A stretch of 64,000 nucleotides of DNA from an uncultured Ruminococcus sp. (lineage in GTDB: Bacteria > Bacillota > Clostridia > Oscillospirales > Acutalibacteraceae): NCBI GenBank assembly GCA_958403905.1, contig CATXZD010000011.1, forward strand, positions 34,287 through 98,286. The letters run 5' to 3'. The notes below the pieces were generated by a model. The model worked only from the letters and a program-made list of their open reading frames with translations. It was not told the origin of the DNA and made no database searches. This document shows, piece after piece, positions 7,851 through 16,205 of the stretch. Position 1 is the first letter of the stretch; each line of letters starts with the position of its first letter. A program made the translations under genes and the position numbers.

Positions 7851-7919
7851 AATTAATAATCATTATATCATAATTAATCATTAAATATATCCCGATTTGG
7901 TATATTGATTTTAAAATAA

Positions 7920-7954
7920 AAACGCTGTAGCATAAATTCTGTGCTACAGCGTTT
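7920..7954. repeat. Copy 2 of the RHH-flanking hairpin (terminator-like)
   Basis: AAACGCTGTAGCA (7920-7932) pairs perfectly with TGCTACAGCGTTT (7942-7954), and the sequence and loop are the same as at 7375-7409 apart from one base. No plus-strand gene ends just upstream, so it is better read as a duplication than as a needed terminator. The stretch from 7582 to 8077 otherwise holds only the operator, the palindromic repeats and the promoter region of the next gene. Confidence 0.75.
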
Positions 7955-8077
7955 TATTGTATAAATCAACTTTTAAGTTGCAATTAAATCTTTACATAAT
8001 TTTACAAAGTTTTTTATTAATTATGACTTTTTCATAAAATATCGGTGCTAATATAGTCACTGAAAAGAGGAAATAAA

Positions 8078-8593
8078 ATGGTAAAATCAGAAAGAAAAAA
8101 AAGCAAAACAATAATTATTTCACTTATTATATTTATTTTTGTTCTTGTATGTGTATCAGCGGCTTTGACGTTTGTTGTACTTAACAATAGCTATAACGAA
8201 CAAAATCAAGCACAACAGGGAGTGGTGTTTGACGGCAACGCTTATCATTACGATGAAACAATAAACGATGAAAGCAGCGGCAGTAACGGAATAAAAATTC
8301 CGGGTTATCCCGATATTACTTTTACTTCTGACAGCATTGACTTCCCGATAACACTGCTTAATCCTGAGGGCAATCCATGTAACTTTAAGTTTACTCTTTC
8401 ACTCAAAGAAACCGGTGAGGAGATTTGCGCTACTGACCTTGTAAAACCCGGTGACGCTATAAGCGGAGTAAAGCTTAAAAATACAATTACTAAAGGCGAA
8501 TATACTCTATTAATTGATATATCAACCTTTGATTCCGAAAGCGGCGGTGAAATGAACGGCGCTCAGGTAAAGACAAAGCTTACGGTTGAGTGA
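8078..8593 (+). CDS. Membrane-anchored extracellular protein of unknown function (surface cluster, gene 1)
   Basis: The 171-residue product has a basic N terminus and one long hydrophobic helix (residues about 10-38) with no clear cleavage site. A mostly beta extracellular part follows. Recognisable stretches are GIKIPGYPDITFTSD, LLNPEGNPCNFKFTLSL, ATDLVKPGDAIS and KGEYTLLIDIS. From memory, similar single-helix proteins with the NPEGN and PG-x-I-x-x-V-x-L pattern occur as hypotheticals in other gut Clostridia, beside secreted beta proteins; this is recollection, not a search. ATG 8078 follows AAGAGGAA. It heads a four-gene cluster running to 10167 that encodes only exported products. Confidence 0.75.
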   Translation: MVKSERKKSKTIIISLIIFIFVLVCVSAALTFVVLNNSYNEQNQAQQGVVFDGNAYHYDETINDESSGSNGIKIPGYPDITFTSDSIDFPITLLNPEGNPCNFKFTLSLKETGEEICATDLVKPGDAISGVKLKNTITKGEYTLLIDISTFDSESGGEMNGAQVKTKLTVE

Positions 8594-8682
8594 TGAGTAG
8601 ACAACAATCCCTACGGGGTTAAAATATAAATAAACTACCGTTTTTAAAGCGGGTATAAGAACTAAAAAAGGAGTAATCAATA

Positions 8683-9237
8683 ATGAAAAATTTATCTAAG
8701 AAAATTGTAACAGGTATTATGACTTTAGCTGTATGCTCTATGGCTACAGTATCGGCTTTTGCGGCTACAACAGCTATTGATGAAAACGATACTGCATCTT
8801 CTTTGCAGCAGAAAATTACTTACACGAAAACTGAAGCTGAAATCGTGCCTGCCTATACAGTATCAATTCCCGATACCGTAACACTCGGTAAAGAGTCTGC
8901 AACACTTTCATATTCTTTGGAACTTCAGGACGACACTTCATTTGTTCCTGATGACAAAAAAATAAGCGTAAAAATAAGCAGTGCAGGCTATTCAGGAAAT
9001 CTCAGAAAGCTTGCAGTATGGGATTCAAGAAATCTTCAGGAGGCTGAATATATGCTCTACAATTCCGACGCTTTTGCAAATCCCACCTACTACGGAATCG
9101 GTGACGAAATTGCTTCATGGAACGGAAGCAACTGGGGTACAGTTACAAGAAAAATCAAGCTGAAAGATTACTACAGTGTTGGAGCAGGAACTTACAACGG
9201 TGTAATTAATTATTCAATTTCGCTTGAGGACGAATAA
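8683..9237 (+). CDS. Secreted beta-sandwich-like protein (surface cluster, gene 2)
   Basis: The 184-residue product has a clear signal peptide, with MKNLSKKIVTG, a hydrophobic core, and a likely cut after SAFA (about residue 27). The mature part begins with a short acidic leader, then AYTVSIPDTVTLGKES, KKISVKISSAGYSGNL and, at the end, YNGVINYSISLEDE. The same order (YTVxIP, KKxSVxI, a final Y-x-G-x-x-x-Y-x-I strand) is found in gene 4 at 9634, so the two are paralogous secreted beta proteins. No sortase motif and no WxL motif are present. It follows AAGGAGT and lies 90 nt after gene 1. Confidence 0.75.
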   Translation: MKNLSKKIVTGIMTLAVCSMATVSAFAATTAIDENDTASSLQQKITYTKTEAEIVPAYTVSIPDTVTLGKESATLSYSLELQDDTSFVPDDKKISVKISSAGYSGNLRKLAVWDSRNLQEAEYMLYNSDAFANPTYYGIGDEIASWNGSNWGTVTRKIKLKDYYSVGAGTYNGVINYSISLEDE

Positions 9238-9246
9238 TATTCTTGT

Positions 9247-9271
9247 CGGGCTGCAATCATTTTGGCAGCCC
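9247..9271 (+). terminator. Intercistronic hairpin in the surface cluster
   Basis: CGGGCTGC (9247-9254) pairs with GCAGCCCG (9264-9271) without a T run. It may be a processing or stabilising hairpin that raises the amount of the secreted protein encoded upstream. Confidence 0.55.
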
Positions 9272-9289
9272 GCAAAGGAATGAATGATA

Positions 9290-9628
9290 ATGAAAAAGGC
9301 ATTTGTTGTAATTTCTGTAATTCTATGTTTGTTCTCGGTTTTTACTGCATTTACGGCTTTTGCAGACGACGGCTACAGAACAAATGTTGTACTGACAGTG
9401 GAAGAAACCACGCAGTCAGAAATCATATCGCAAAGTTTAACGCAAACAGATGAAACAACGGCGTTAAGAGCAACTGAAAATATAGTAACAACAGTCACAA
9501 AAGATGATTCAAAGTTTATTAAAACCGGTGACTCAAATATCCTGACTGCTGTAATATTAGTCATCCTGATTGCTTTAACAGTTGTAGTTTTATGGGTAAC
9601 AAAAAAGAAATATAAGACAAAGGAGTAA
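9290..9628 (+). CDS. Small surface protein with degenerate sortase-type C-terminal anchor (surface cluster, gene 3)
   Basis: The 112-residue product has a signal peptide ending near TAFA. A short Thr/Glu-rich middle follows, and then a tail made of FIKTGDSN, a hydrophobic helix (ILTAVILVILIALTVVVLWV) and a basic end KKKYKTKE. That tail layout is the one used by sortase substrates, with KTGD in place of the C-terminal part of LPxTGD; the Leu-Pro is missing, so sortase use is uncertain and it may simply be a membrane anchor. I chose ATG 9290 because AAAGGA then sits 10 nt away; ATG 9284 is possible. It is probably the wall or membrane partner of genes 2 and 4. Confidence 0.7.
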   Translation: MKKAFVVISVILCLFSVFTAFTAFADDGYRTNVVLTVEETTQSEIISQSLTQTDETTALRATENIVTTVTKDDSKFIKTGDSNILTAVILVILIALTVVVLWVTKKKYKTKE

Positions 9629-9633
9629 ACAAA

Positions 9634-10167
9634 ATGAAAAAGATAATTTCTATTCTTGCAGCACTTGCAATGTGCGCAACAGCAGCAATGTCAGCTTCGG
9701 CTGCAACAGTTGACCAGACTGTAAATGAAGGCGCTGAAACAAACTTTACATTTGAGTATAAGTATGATCCTACATACACCGTTACAATTCCCTCGGAGAT
9801 TGAGCTTACCGCAGAGGGAACACCTGTTGAAATCAAGGCTGAAAATGTAAATCACCTTGACGGCAAAAAGGTTTCCGTAACAATTGCAGGCACAAATTAT
9901 TACCGAAATCAGATGGTGCTTCAAGGTAAAACCGAAACAGGTTCGCAGGCTTCTTTGAGATACCAGTTTATTATGCCTGACGAGTCGGTTATCGAAACAA
10001 CAGGTGGAAAAGATCAGGTGAACGGTGTTGAAGTTGCCTCTTTTACAGATGACGGTGCATCTACTTTTACCGTAAAGCCTGTACTTAGCGGCTCGTCTTC
10101 AATTAAAAAAGGCGTTACATATACAGGTACAATGACATATGCAATTGCATTTGCAGAAGTTGAATAA
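9634..10167 (+). CDS. Secreted beta-sandwich-like protein (surface cluster, gene 4)
   Basis: The 177-residue product has a signal peptide with a cut near SASA (about residue 23). The mature part is rich in beta strands: PTYTVTIPSEIELTAEG, KKVSVTIAGTNYY, ASLRYQFIMPDESV, and a last strand GVTYTGTMTYAIAFAEVE. It mirrors the product of the gene at 8683 in the positions of its YTVxIP and final strands. It has no anchor of its own. AAGGAGT lies upstream, and gene 3 ends 5 nt before it, so the two are cotranscribed. A strong terminator closes the cluster. Confidence 0.75.
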   Translation: MKKIISILAALAMCATAAMSASAATVDQTVNEGAETNFTFEYKYDPTYTVTIPSEIELTAEGTPVEIKAENVNHLDGKKVSVTIAGTNYYRNQMVLQGKTETGSQASLRYQFIMPDESVIETTGGKDQVNGVEVASFTDDGASTFTVKPVLSGSSSIKKGVTYTGTMTYAIAFAEVE

Positions 10168-10191
10168 ATAATAAAATATCTTCCCTCAAAA

Positions 10192-10230
10192 AAACAGAGT
10201 CAAGGTTTTAATTTTGCCTTGACTCTGTTT
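10192..10230. terminator. Bidirectional terminator between the surface cluster and ribF
   Basis: A perfect 14-bp stem (AAACAGAGTCAAGG, 10192-10205, with CCTTGACTCTGTTT, 10217-10230) is flanked by A runs and T runs. The ribF stop codon (10208-10210) lies in the loop, so the last ribF codons are part of the hairpin. Confidence 0.88.
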
Positions 10231-11149
10231 CTTTTGTTTGTTCATAAATTTTCAGTGCCGTTTTGCTGTTGTCTATAATTGCGTTTTTCAGCTCGTCAAT
10301 TCCCGAAAATTTTCTTTCCGAACGGATAAATTCAAGCAGTCTTATGTCTGCTCTCTGTCCGTAGATTTCGCCGCCCTTGTACTGCGGCATCCACGTTTCG
10401 CAAAGCGGAGTGCTTCCGCCGACTGTCGGTTTGATTCCGATGTTCGTAACTCCGCAGTAGGTATCACCGCCTTCAAGAGTAACAATTGACGCATATACTC
10501 CGAATTTTGGTACAACAAGCTCATTGCAAAGCGGTTGGTTGATTGTCGGCGTGCCAAGCTCTCTGCCAAGCCGTTTGCCGTGTTCGATAACCGAAGAAAA
10601 TCCGAATCGACTGCACAAAAGCTCGTTTGCTTTTTTTACGTTTCCGTCTGCAATCAGTTTTCTTATAAGAGTTGACGACACGACCTCACCCTCGCTTTCC
10701 TGTGCAGGAACTACGGTAAGCTCAATACCCTTGCTTTCGCAAAAGTTTTTCAGCGTTTCGGCATTTCCCTCTCCGTTTTTGCCGTATCGGTAGTTAAAGC
10801 CGCAAAACAGTTTTTCGGCTTTGAGTGTATCAATCAAAATTTTCTGTACAAAGTCATGTGCAGTCGTATTCATAATTTTTTTAAAATCAGCCTGATAGGT
10901 TCGTTCAATTCCGAGCTTTTCAAGCGTTTTTATTTTGTCATCATTTGTCATAAGCGCATTGGTGCTTGTACCGTTCAAAATACTTTTGGGGCTTTTTGAA
11001 AAGGTAAAACAAACAGGAGTAAGTCCGTTTTTCTTTTCGGCGGCAGCAAGCGAAATCACGTTTCTGTGTCCCTTGTGCAGTCCGTCAAAAAATCCCAGTG
11101 CAATTGCAGTATTTGATTTTTCGGGTAATAATTCAAAGAAATTCTGCAT
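10208..11149 (-). CDS. ribF: Bifunctional riboflavin kinase / FAD synthetase
   Basis: The 313-residue enzyme phosphorylates riboflavin to FMN and adenylates FMN to FAD. The N-terminal nucleotidyltransferase half shows FFDGLHKGHRNVI (residues about 20-32) and an SSTLIRK motif at about 158-164. The C-terminal riboflavin kinase half shows ELGTPTINQPL and GVYASIVTLEG, then GVTNIGIKPTVGG. Length and order are standard. It follows the NUDIX gene on the same strand after about 160 nt. I saw no FMN riboswitch upstream. Its final codons lie within the bidirectional terminator. Confidence 0.95.
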   Translation of the reverse strand: MQNFFELLPEKSNTAIALGFFDGLHKGHRNVISLAAAEKKNGLTPVCFTFSKSPKSILNGTSTNALMTNDDKIKTLEKLGIERTYQADFKKIMNTTAHDFVQKILIDTLKAEKLFCGFNYRYGKNGEGNAETLKNFCESKGIELTVVPAQESEGEVVSSTLIRKLIADGNVKKANELLCSRFGFSSVIEHGKRLGRELGTPTINQPLCNELVVPKFGVYASIVTLEGGDTYCGVTNIGIKPTVGGSTPLCETWMPQYKGGEIYGQRADIRLLEFIRSERKFSGIDELKNAIIDNSKTALKIYEQTKETESRQN

Positions 11150-11167
11150 AAATATTTTTATACCTCA

Positions 11168-11300
11168 ATACAATTGAAAATTAACAATTAACAAAGAACA
11201 ATTAACAATTTTGGTCGATCGGATAGGTTGATATAAAACAAAACTATGTTTCCCGATTTTATTCATATTGCGGCTGAAAGCCACCGTCTCAATTGTTAAT
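11168..11300. repeat. AT-rich short repeats between nudix gene and ribF
   Basis: Near-identical blocks of the type AATTAACAATT occur at about 11178-11210, with an inverse copy CAATTGTTAATTTG at about 11292-11305. The rest of the gap shows no gene. Confidence 0.5.
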
Positions 11301-11307
11301 TTGAAAA

Positions 11308-11853
11308 TTATATTTTACCGCTTTTAATCAGCATTGCAGTTTTTAAAACCGCTACCTGTGTTTTCGCATCGGGAATCTGATTATTGAGCACCATTTCAAC
11401 AGCCTTGTCAAGCGGTATTTTTTCAACATTCAAAAATTCACCGTCGTCGGGATTTGCACTTCCCTGTGATTTAATCTTACAGGCATAAAGATGGATAATT
11501 TCTGATGTGTAGCCCGGAGAAGGGTAGAGTTGACCGAGAGAAATGTACGAATATCCCTCTGCCCCTGTTTCCTCCATAAGTTCACGCTTTCCGTTTTCAA
11601 GTGGTGTTGAGCCTTTTTCAAGCTTGCCGGCAGGCAGTTCAAGCACAACCTCTTTGTACGGATAGCGAAACTGTCGTACAAAAAGCAGGTTGTTGTCCTC
11701 ATCAATCGCCGCTACGGTTACTCCGCCGGGATGGTTGACAACCTCGCGCTTTGACTTTTTGCCGTTCGGCAGTTCAATTTCGTCAAGTGTTATATGAAGT
11801 ATTCTGCCGTCAAAAACACTTTTGCTCGACAGAGTTTTTTCAGTAAGTTCCAT
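11308..11853 (-). CDS. ADP-ribose pyrophosphatase-type NUDIX hydrolase
   Basis: The 181-residue protein carries a full NUDIX box (LPAGKLEKGSTPLENGKREL continuing into MEETGAEGY), with an upstream beta sheet and the VVNHPGGVTVAAI stretch common in ADP-ribose pyrophosphatases. These enzymes hydrolyse ADP-ribose to AMP and ribose 5-phosphate. I start it at ATG 11853 because TGGAGG lies 6 nt before it; the longer frame begins at a TTG that sits inside that ribosome site. It is divergent from the M14 peptidase gene, with only 36 nt between the two starts, so the promoters must overlap with coding DNA or lie further out. Confidence 0.92.
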   Translation of the reverse strand: MELTEKTLSSKSVFDGRILHITLDEIELPNGKKSKREVVNHPGGVTVAAIDEDNNLLFVRQFRYPYKEVVLELPAGKLEKGSTPLENGKRELMEETGAEGYSYISLGQLYPSPGYTSEIIHLYACKIKSQGSANPDDGEFLNVEKIPLDKAVEMVLNNQIPDAKTQVAVLKTAMLIKSGKI

Positions 11854-11889
11854 AACAACCTCCAAAAATTAAAAGGAAAGGATTTATAT

Positions 11890-12783
11890 ATGATTAACTA
11901 CAATGTTTTGCCCGACTACCGGACAAGAAAAGAAATTATAGGAAAAATTTGCGAGAAATACAGTTTTGTAAAGCAGTTTTTCATCGGAAAAAGCGTGTGC
12001 GGCAGGTGCATAAACGTGTTACATATCGGCAACACAAAGCACCGTGTGCTTTACTGCGGCGGCTTTCACGGCTCAGAATACCTCACAGTGCTGGCGCTTC
12101 TGAAATTTCTTGAAGAGTGTTGTCGCTCAATGCAAAGCGACAAAAAAGTCGGCGAGTACAACTTAGGCGATTTTCTTAGAATAAGGGGACTTACAATAAT
12201 TCCATGCGTTAATCCCGACGGTGTTGAAATTGCTCTGCACGGAAGTGAAGCCGCCTTGAAATACAAGCCCCTTGTCGACGATGTCGCCGAGAATACTCAC
12301 AAATGGCAGGCTAACGCAAGGGGAGTTGACATAAATCACAATTTCAACGCAGGATGGTGCGAGCTTAAAAAACGTGAAATCAGTCGCAATATTAAAAGCC
12401 CTGCGCCGACACGCTTTGGAGGCAACTGCCCCGAAAGCGAACCTGAAACAAGGGCGCTTACCAGATTTTGCAGAAATTATGATTTTGAACGTGCGCTTGC
12501 TCTGCATAGTCAGGGAAGAGAAATTTACTGCTCGTTCGGAAAGCATACCCCTGTTTTAAGTTTTCGGCTTGCGTCTGTGTTTTCACAGGCAAGCGGATAT
12601 AACATAGCCTTCCCCGAAGATATTGCAACGGGAGGCGGATTTAAAGACTGGTTTATTGAATGCTTTCGCCGTCCTGCGCTGACTGTTGAAATGGGTATGG
12701 GTGAAAATCCCCTGCCGCTTGTTGACTTTGAAAGCGAGTATGAAATTCTCAGAAAGATTCTAAGTCTTGGTGTTGTGGTATAA
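11890..12783 (+). CDS. M14 zinc carboxypeptidase (gamma-D-Glu-L-diamino acid peptidase-like)
   Basis: The 297-residue protein has the M14 zinc site: HGSE in CGGFHGSEYLT, a later His in LALHSQGREIY, and the catalytic Glu in LTVEMGMGENPL. NPDGVE and the RGVDINHNF substrate loop are also present. No signal peptide is seen, so it probably acts inside the cell on muropeptides during peptidoglycan recycling, as MpaA does; the substrate is inferred from family. I start at ATG 11890, after AAGGAAAGG. A longer frame exists upstream but would overlap the divergent NUDIX gene. A hairpin terminator follows. Confidence 0.88.
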   Translation: MINYNVLPDYRTRKEIIGKICEKYSFVKQFFIGKSVCGRCINVLHIGNTKHRVLYCGGFHGSEYLTVLALLKFLEECCRSMQSDKKVGEYNLGDFLRIRGLTIIPCVNPDGVEIALHGSEAALKYKPLVDDVAENTHKWQANARGVDINHNFNAGWCELKKREISRNIKSPAPTRFGGNCPESEPETRALTRFCRNYDFERALALHSQGREIYCSFGKHTPVLSFRLASVFSQASGYNIAFPEDIATGGGFKDWFIECFRRPALTVEMGMGENPLPLVDFESEYEILRKILSLGVVV

Positions 12784-12807
12784 ATCAGCATTGAGATAAT
12801 TTAAACA

Positions 12808-12831
12808 AAGGGTAACCGACGGTTACCCTTT
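12808..12831. terminator. Bidirectional terminator between M14 peptidase and asnB
   Basis: AAAGGGTAACC (12808-12818) faces GGTTACCCTTT (12821-12831) around a very short loop, with T-rich sequence on both sides. It lies between two converging genes. Confidence 0.85.
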
Positions 12832-12910
12832 TGTTGTTAAGAATTTGTTTTGCGTTACATTCGGTCATCAAATATTTATGCAAATAAAATTTTAGCCTGA
12901 ATTGCATTTT

Positions 12911-15199
12911 TTATTCGTCATAAAAACTTATTGAGCTTAATGCGTCGTCAATAGCTTCGTCCGAAATAACATTCGGCTCATCAAGGTATTTTGAACGCTT
13001 TTCAATTCCGTCAATAGCCATCTGCACCTGCTCCTGCGGAGTTTTAGGCTTTTTGGGAGCTTCGTAAATTTCATCATCCTCGGGATTTGAAATATTAACA
13101 TATTCCTCTTCCTGTTTTTCTTCGGCAGAGGCAGATTCCTCTTCCGACTCTACAATTGCAGGTTCGTTTCCGTCATCATGAGGTGCTTCTTTGGCAGTAT
13201 CTTCACTGCTTTCGTCAGCGTTAAAATCTGGCGCGTCATAATTGTCGGAAACAGATTCGGCAGCAGCCATAATTACTTCGCCGGGAGCATCGATTTGCTT
13301 TTCACGTCTTGCTTCGGCAATAGCCTTTAGCTCGTCAAGATGATTGACAGGTTTTTCAACACTTTCGGAATTTTCATCAAAGTAAATGTCATACCAAACA
13401 AGGAACACGTAAACTGTCCATACTCTGCGGCTGTTGTCTTCTTTTTCGCTGAAATGCTCGTCAAGCCACGCAACAAGAGTGTCGGTGTTGAAGAATTTTT
13501 CAGCCGTTTTGCCCGTGAACTTTTTCTTTACTACATTGTAGTACTTTTCATCACGCAGCCAAACTCGTGTCGGAACGGGGAAGCCGAGCTTTTCTTTTTC
13601 GGCAGTTGCTTCGGGCATATGACGAACAGCGGCTTTTCTCATAGCGTATTTTGTGTTCGACTTGTTGCAGCGTAGGCTTGTGGGAAGTGATGAAGCAACC
13701 CTGAAAACCTCTTTGTCAAGGAACGGAACACGCAACTCAAGTGAGTTAGCCATACTCATTCTGTCGGCTTTAAGAAGAATATCGCCGACCATCCACATAT
13801 TTATGTCAAGGTACTGCATTTTTGTAACATCATCGTACTTTCTGCAGCGGTAGTAGTATTTTCTTGCGTAGTCCTGCGGACGTGTTGCAATTGAAGGGTC
13901 TTTAAGCAAATCTTTTTTCTGCTTGTAGTCGTACATAAATGCGTTTCCGATGTAGCGTTCTTCAAGCGGATCGCAGGCTCGAATGAGGTAATCTCTGCCC
14001 TTTATGTCAGGAAGCTTGCGGCAGACTGCTCTTATTGCCTTTCTTATGCAGTGGGGAACAATTGTCTGATATATTTTAAAAACCCTCGGGTCGTTGTAGC
14101 AGGTGTAGCCGCCGAAAAGCTCGTCGGCGCCCTCTCCCGATAGCACAACCTTTACATACTGGCTTGCAAGGCGAGAAACAAAGTACAGCGCAATGCACGA
14201 CGGGTCGGCAAGAGGCTGGTCCATGTGGTACTGAACCGTTGGTACTGCGTCCCAGAATTCCTCGCTTGAAATCAGGTGAGTATGATGCTCAACGCCGATT
14301 TTTTTGCTAAGGTTTTCTGCCCAGCTTATTTCGTTGTACTTCTCGCCGAAATCAAAGCCTACGGTAAAGGTTTTCTGGTCTGCAAAATATGTTGAAACGT
14401 AGCTGGAATCAACACCGCTTGAAAGGAAACAGCCGACCTCAACGTCCGCAATTTTATGAGCATTTACAGAGTTTTCAAACACCTTTTCAATTTCGTTTAC
14501 GGCTTGCTCCTCACTCATTTCCTCATTTGGATTAAAGCGCGGCTCGAAGTAACGGGTAGTTTCAACCTCGCCGCCTCGATACCACAGATAGTGACCCGGC
14601 ATAAGGCAGTAAACGCCCTCAAAGAAGGTTTCGGGCGGAACGGCATACTGGAATGAAAGGTAGGTGTCAAGCGCTCTTGTATTGAACTTCTTTACAAATT
14701 TCGGGTGCTTAAGAATACTTTTGATTTCGCTTGCATAAACAAAATCTTCGCCGATTTGCGTGTAATGCATCGGCTTGATTCCGAAAAAGTCACGTGCAAT
14801 AAAAACAGACTTGTCCTTTGTATTGTAGATTGCAAAGCCGAACATACCGCGAAGCTTCGGAAGTAAATCTTCCTGCCACTCCTCAAAACCGTGAATAAGC
14901 ACCTCGCTGTCGGTGTCAGTGTAGAACTTGTGTCCTTTTTGAATAAGAACTTTTCTAAGCTCTTTGTAGTTGTAGATTTCGCCGTTAAAGGTGAGGACAA
15001 GCGATTTATCCTCGTTGTAAATTGGCTGATGACCCGCGTCAAGGTCGATGATTGAAAGACGGCGAAAACCCATTGAAATGTAGTCGTCCTTAAAAAATCC
15101 GTCAGAGTCAGGACCTCTGTGGGTGATGACCTCGGTCATATTTCTGATGACGTTGTCACGGTCAACAACCTGCCCTGTAAATCCGCAAATACCGCACAT
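12911..15199 (-). CDS. asnB: Asparagine synthetase (glutamine-hydrolysing) with acidic C-terminal extension
   Basis: The 762-residue enzyme makes asparagine from aspartate, ATP and glutamine. The mature N terminus is MCGICGF, with Cys2 as the glutaminase nucleophile. The glutaminase half includes RLSIIDLDAGHQPI and FNGEIYNY. The synthetase half has the ATP loop FLSSGVDSSYV and LSGEGADELFGGY. The core ends near residue 605 (VFLVWYDIYF), which is the usual family length. About 155 further residues follow, very rich in Glu, Asp, Ser and Ala and then ending in a helical KTPQEQVQMAIDGIEKRSKY segment. That tail is not part of the standard enzyme. Confidence 0.95.
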   Translation of the reverse strand: MCGICGFTGQVVDRDNVIRNMTEVITHRGPDSDGFFKDDYISMGFRRLSIIDLDAGHQPIYNEDKSLVLTFNGEIYNYKELRKVLIQKGHKFYTDTDSEVLIHGFEEWQEDLLPKLRGMFGFAIYNTKDKSVFIARDFFGIKPMHYTQIGEDFVYASEIKSILKHPKFVKKFNTRALDTYLSFQYAVPPETFFEGVYCLMPGHYLWYRGGEVETTRYFEPRFNPNEEMSEEQAVNEIEKVFENSVNAHKIADVEVGCFLSSGVDSSYVSTYFADQKTFTVGFDFGEKYNEISWAENLSKKIGVEHHTHLISSEEFWDAVPTVQYHMDQPLADPSCIALYFVSRLASQYVKVVLSGEGADELFGGYTCYNDPRVFKIYQTIVPHCIRKAIRAVCRKLPDIKGRDYLIRACDPLEERYIGNAFMYDYKQKKDLLKDPSIATRPQDYARKYYYRCRKYDDVTKMQYLDINMWMVGDILLKADRMSMANSLELRVPFLDKEVFRVASSLPTSLRCNKSNTKYAMRKAAVRHMPEATAEKEKLGFPVPTRVWLRDEKYYNVVKKKFTGKTAEKFFNTDTLVAWLDEHFSEKEDNSRRVWTVYVFLVWYDIYFDENSESVEKPVNHLDELKAIAEARREKQIDAPGEVIMAAAESVSDNYDAPDFNADESSEDTAKEAPHDDGNEPAIVESEEESASAEEKQEEEYVNISNPEDDEIYEAPKKPKTPQEQVQMAIDGIEKRSKYLDEPNVISDEAIDDALSSISFYDE

Positions 15200-15382
15200 A
15201 TCCGATAACCCCTTTCAAAGGTTTAATAGCGTAAATTAAATATATACATTCCTTATCTGTATATTTTATCATATCGGAATAATAAATTCAACAGTCATAA
15301 GGTTATTTTGTAAACAGGTTGAATGTTTTTTTGAAATGTTATATACTTAATTAATGTAAAAAATCAGGAACGGAATGATAGA

Positions 15383-16093
15383 ATGTACGGATTAGTAGGA
15401 ACATTTGTAAATACAGCTACTGTGTTTTTGGGTGGAGTAATCGGGCTTGTGTTCAAAAAGGGAATACCCGAGCGTGTAAGCGATTCGGTTTTTAAGGCGC
15501 TCGGTCTTATAACGGCGTTTATTGGAATTTCGGGTTGTTTGTGCGGTGAAAACACGCTGATTGCCGTAATAGCAATGATTACCGGCACTATTCTGGGCGA
15601 GCTTGTCGATTTGGACAAGCGTGTAAATAATGTGGGAAAATTCATTGAACGCAAGGTAAGCAAAGACGATAAAAATTCAACCGTAGCGCAGGGGTTTGTT
15701 TCGTCCTGTCTGCTGTTCTGCGTAGGTGCAATGACAATTGTCGGTTCGCTTCAGGCAGGTCTTGAGGGCGACTGCTCGGTGTTGTTTACAAAGTCGGCAA
15801 TGGACTTTTGCTCAAGCATAATTTTTGCAAGCACGCTCGGCGTAGGCGTGCTGTTTTCGGCAGGCTTTGTGCTTGTGTATCAGGGACTTATAACCCTTCT
15901 TGCAACGTGGATTGAGCCGTTGCTCACAACTGCCGTCGTAAACGAAATGAACTGTGTAGGATACGTTATAATCATCGGGCTTGCACTGAATATTCTCGGT
16001 ATTACAAAGCTTAAGGTTATGAATATGGTACCTGCAATTTTTCTGCCGATTGCACTTGTTCCGCTGTATGATTTGATTGTGACTGCGTTTTGA
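15383..16093 (+). CDS. DUF554 family membrane protein
   Basis: The 236-residue protein is highly hydrophobic, with about six or seven membrane segments. It matches DUF554 (YdfK-like): it starts GLVGTFVNTATVFLGGVIG and has SVFKALGLITAFIGISG, CVGAMTIVGSLQAGLEGD and a late ATWIEPLL region. The family has no established function; a transporter role is often guessed. The start ATG 15383 follows GGAACGGAA. It stands alone between asnB (divergent) and the GH31 gene. Confidence 0.88.
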   Translation: MYGLVGTFVNTATVFLGGVIGLVFKKGIPERVSDSVFKALGLITAFIGISGCLCGENTLIAVIAMITGTILGELVDLDKRVNNVGKFIERKVSKDDKNSTVAQGFVSSCLLFCVGAMTIVGSLQAGLEGDCSVLFTKSAMDFCSSIIFASTLGVGVLFSAGFVLVYQGLITLLATWIEPLLTTAVVNEMNCVGYVIIIGLALNILGITKLKVMNMVPAIFLPIALVPLYDLIVTAF

Positions 16094-16205
16094 TAAATTA
16101 TTTAACAGAACAAAAAATTACTATATTTGCTTTAAATTTATATACTAATATCAATCCATAAAGTATATAATAAAGCTGAGATTAACGTAAAAAAGGAGCG
16201 GTACT

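Noticed and set aside
8683..10167. WxL-domain proteins
   Set aside because: The secreted proteins look similar in build, but no WxL signature pair is present near the C terminus.
11150..11307. Possible FMN riboswitch before ribF
   Set aside because: Only AT-rich short repeats are present, with no RFN-element core.
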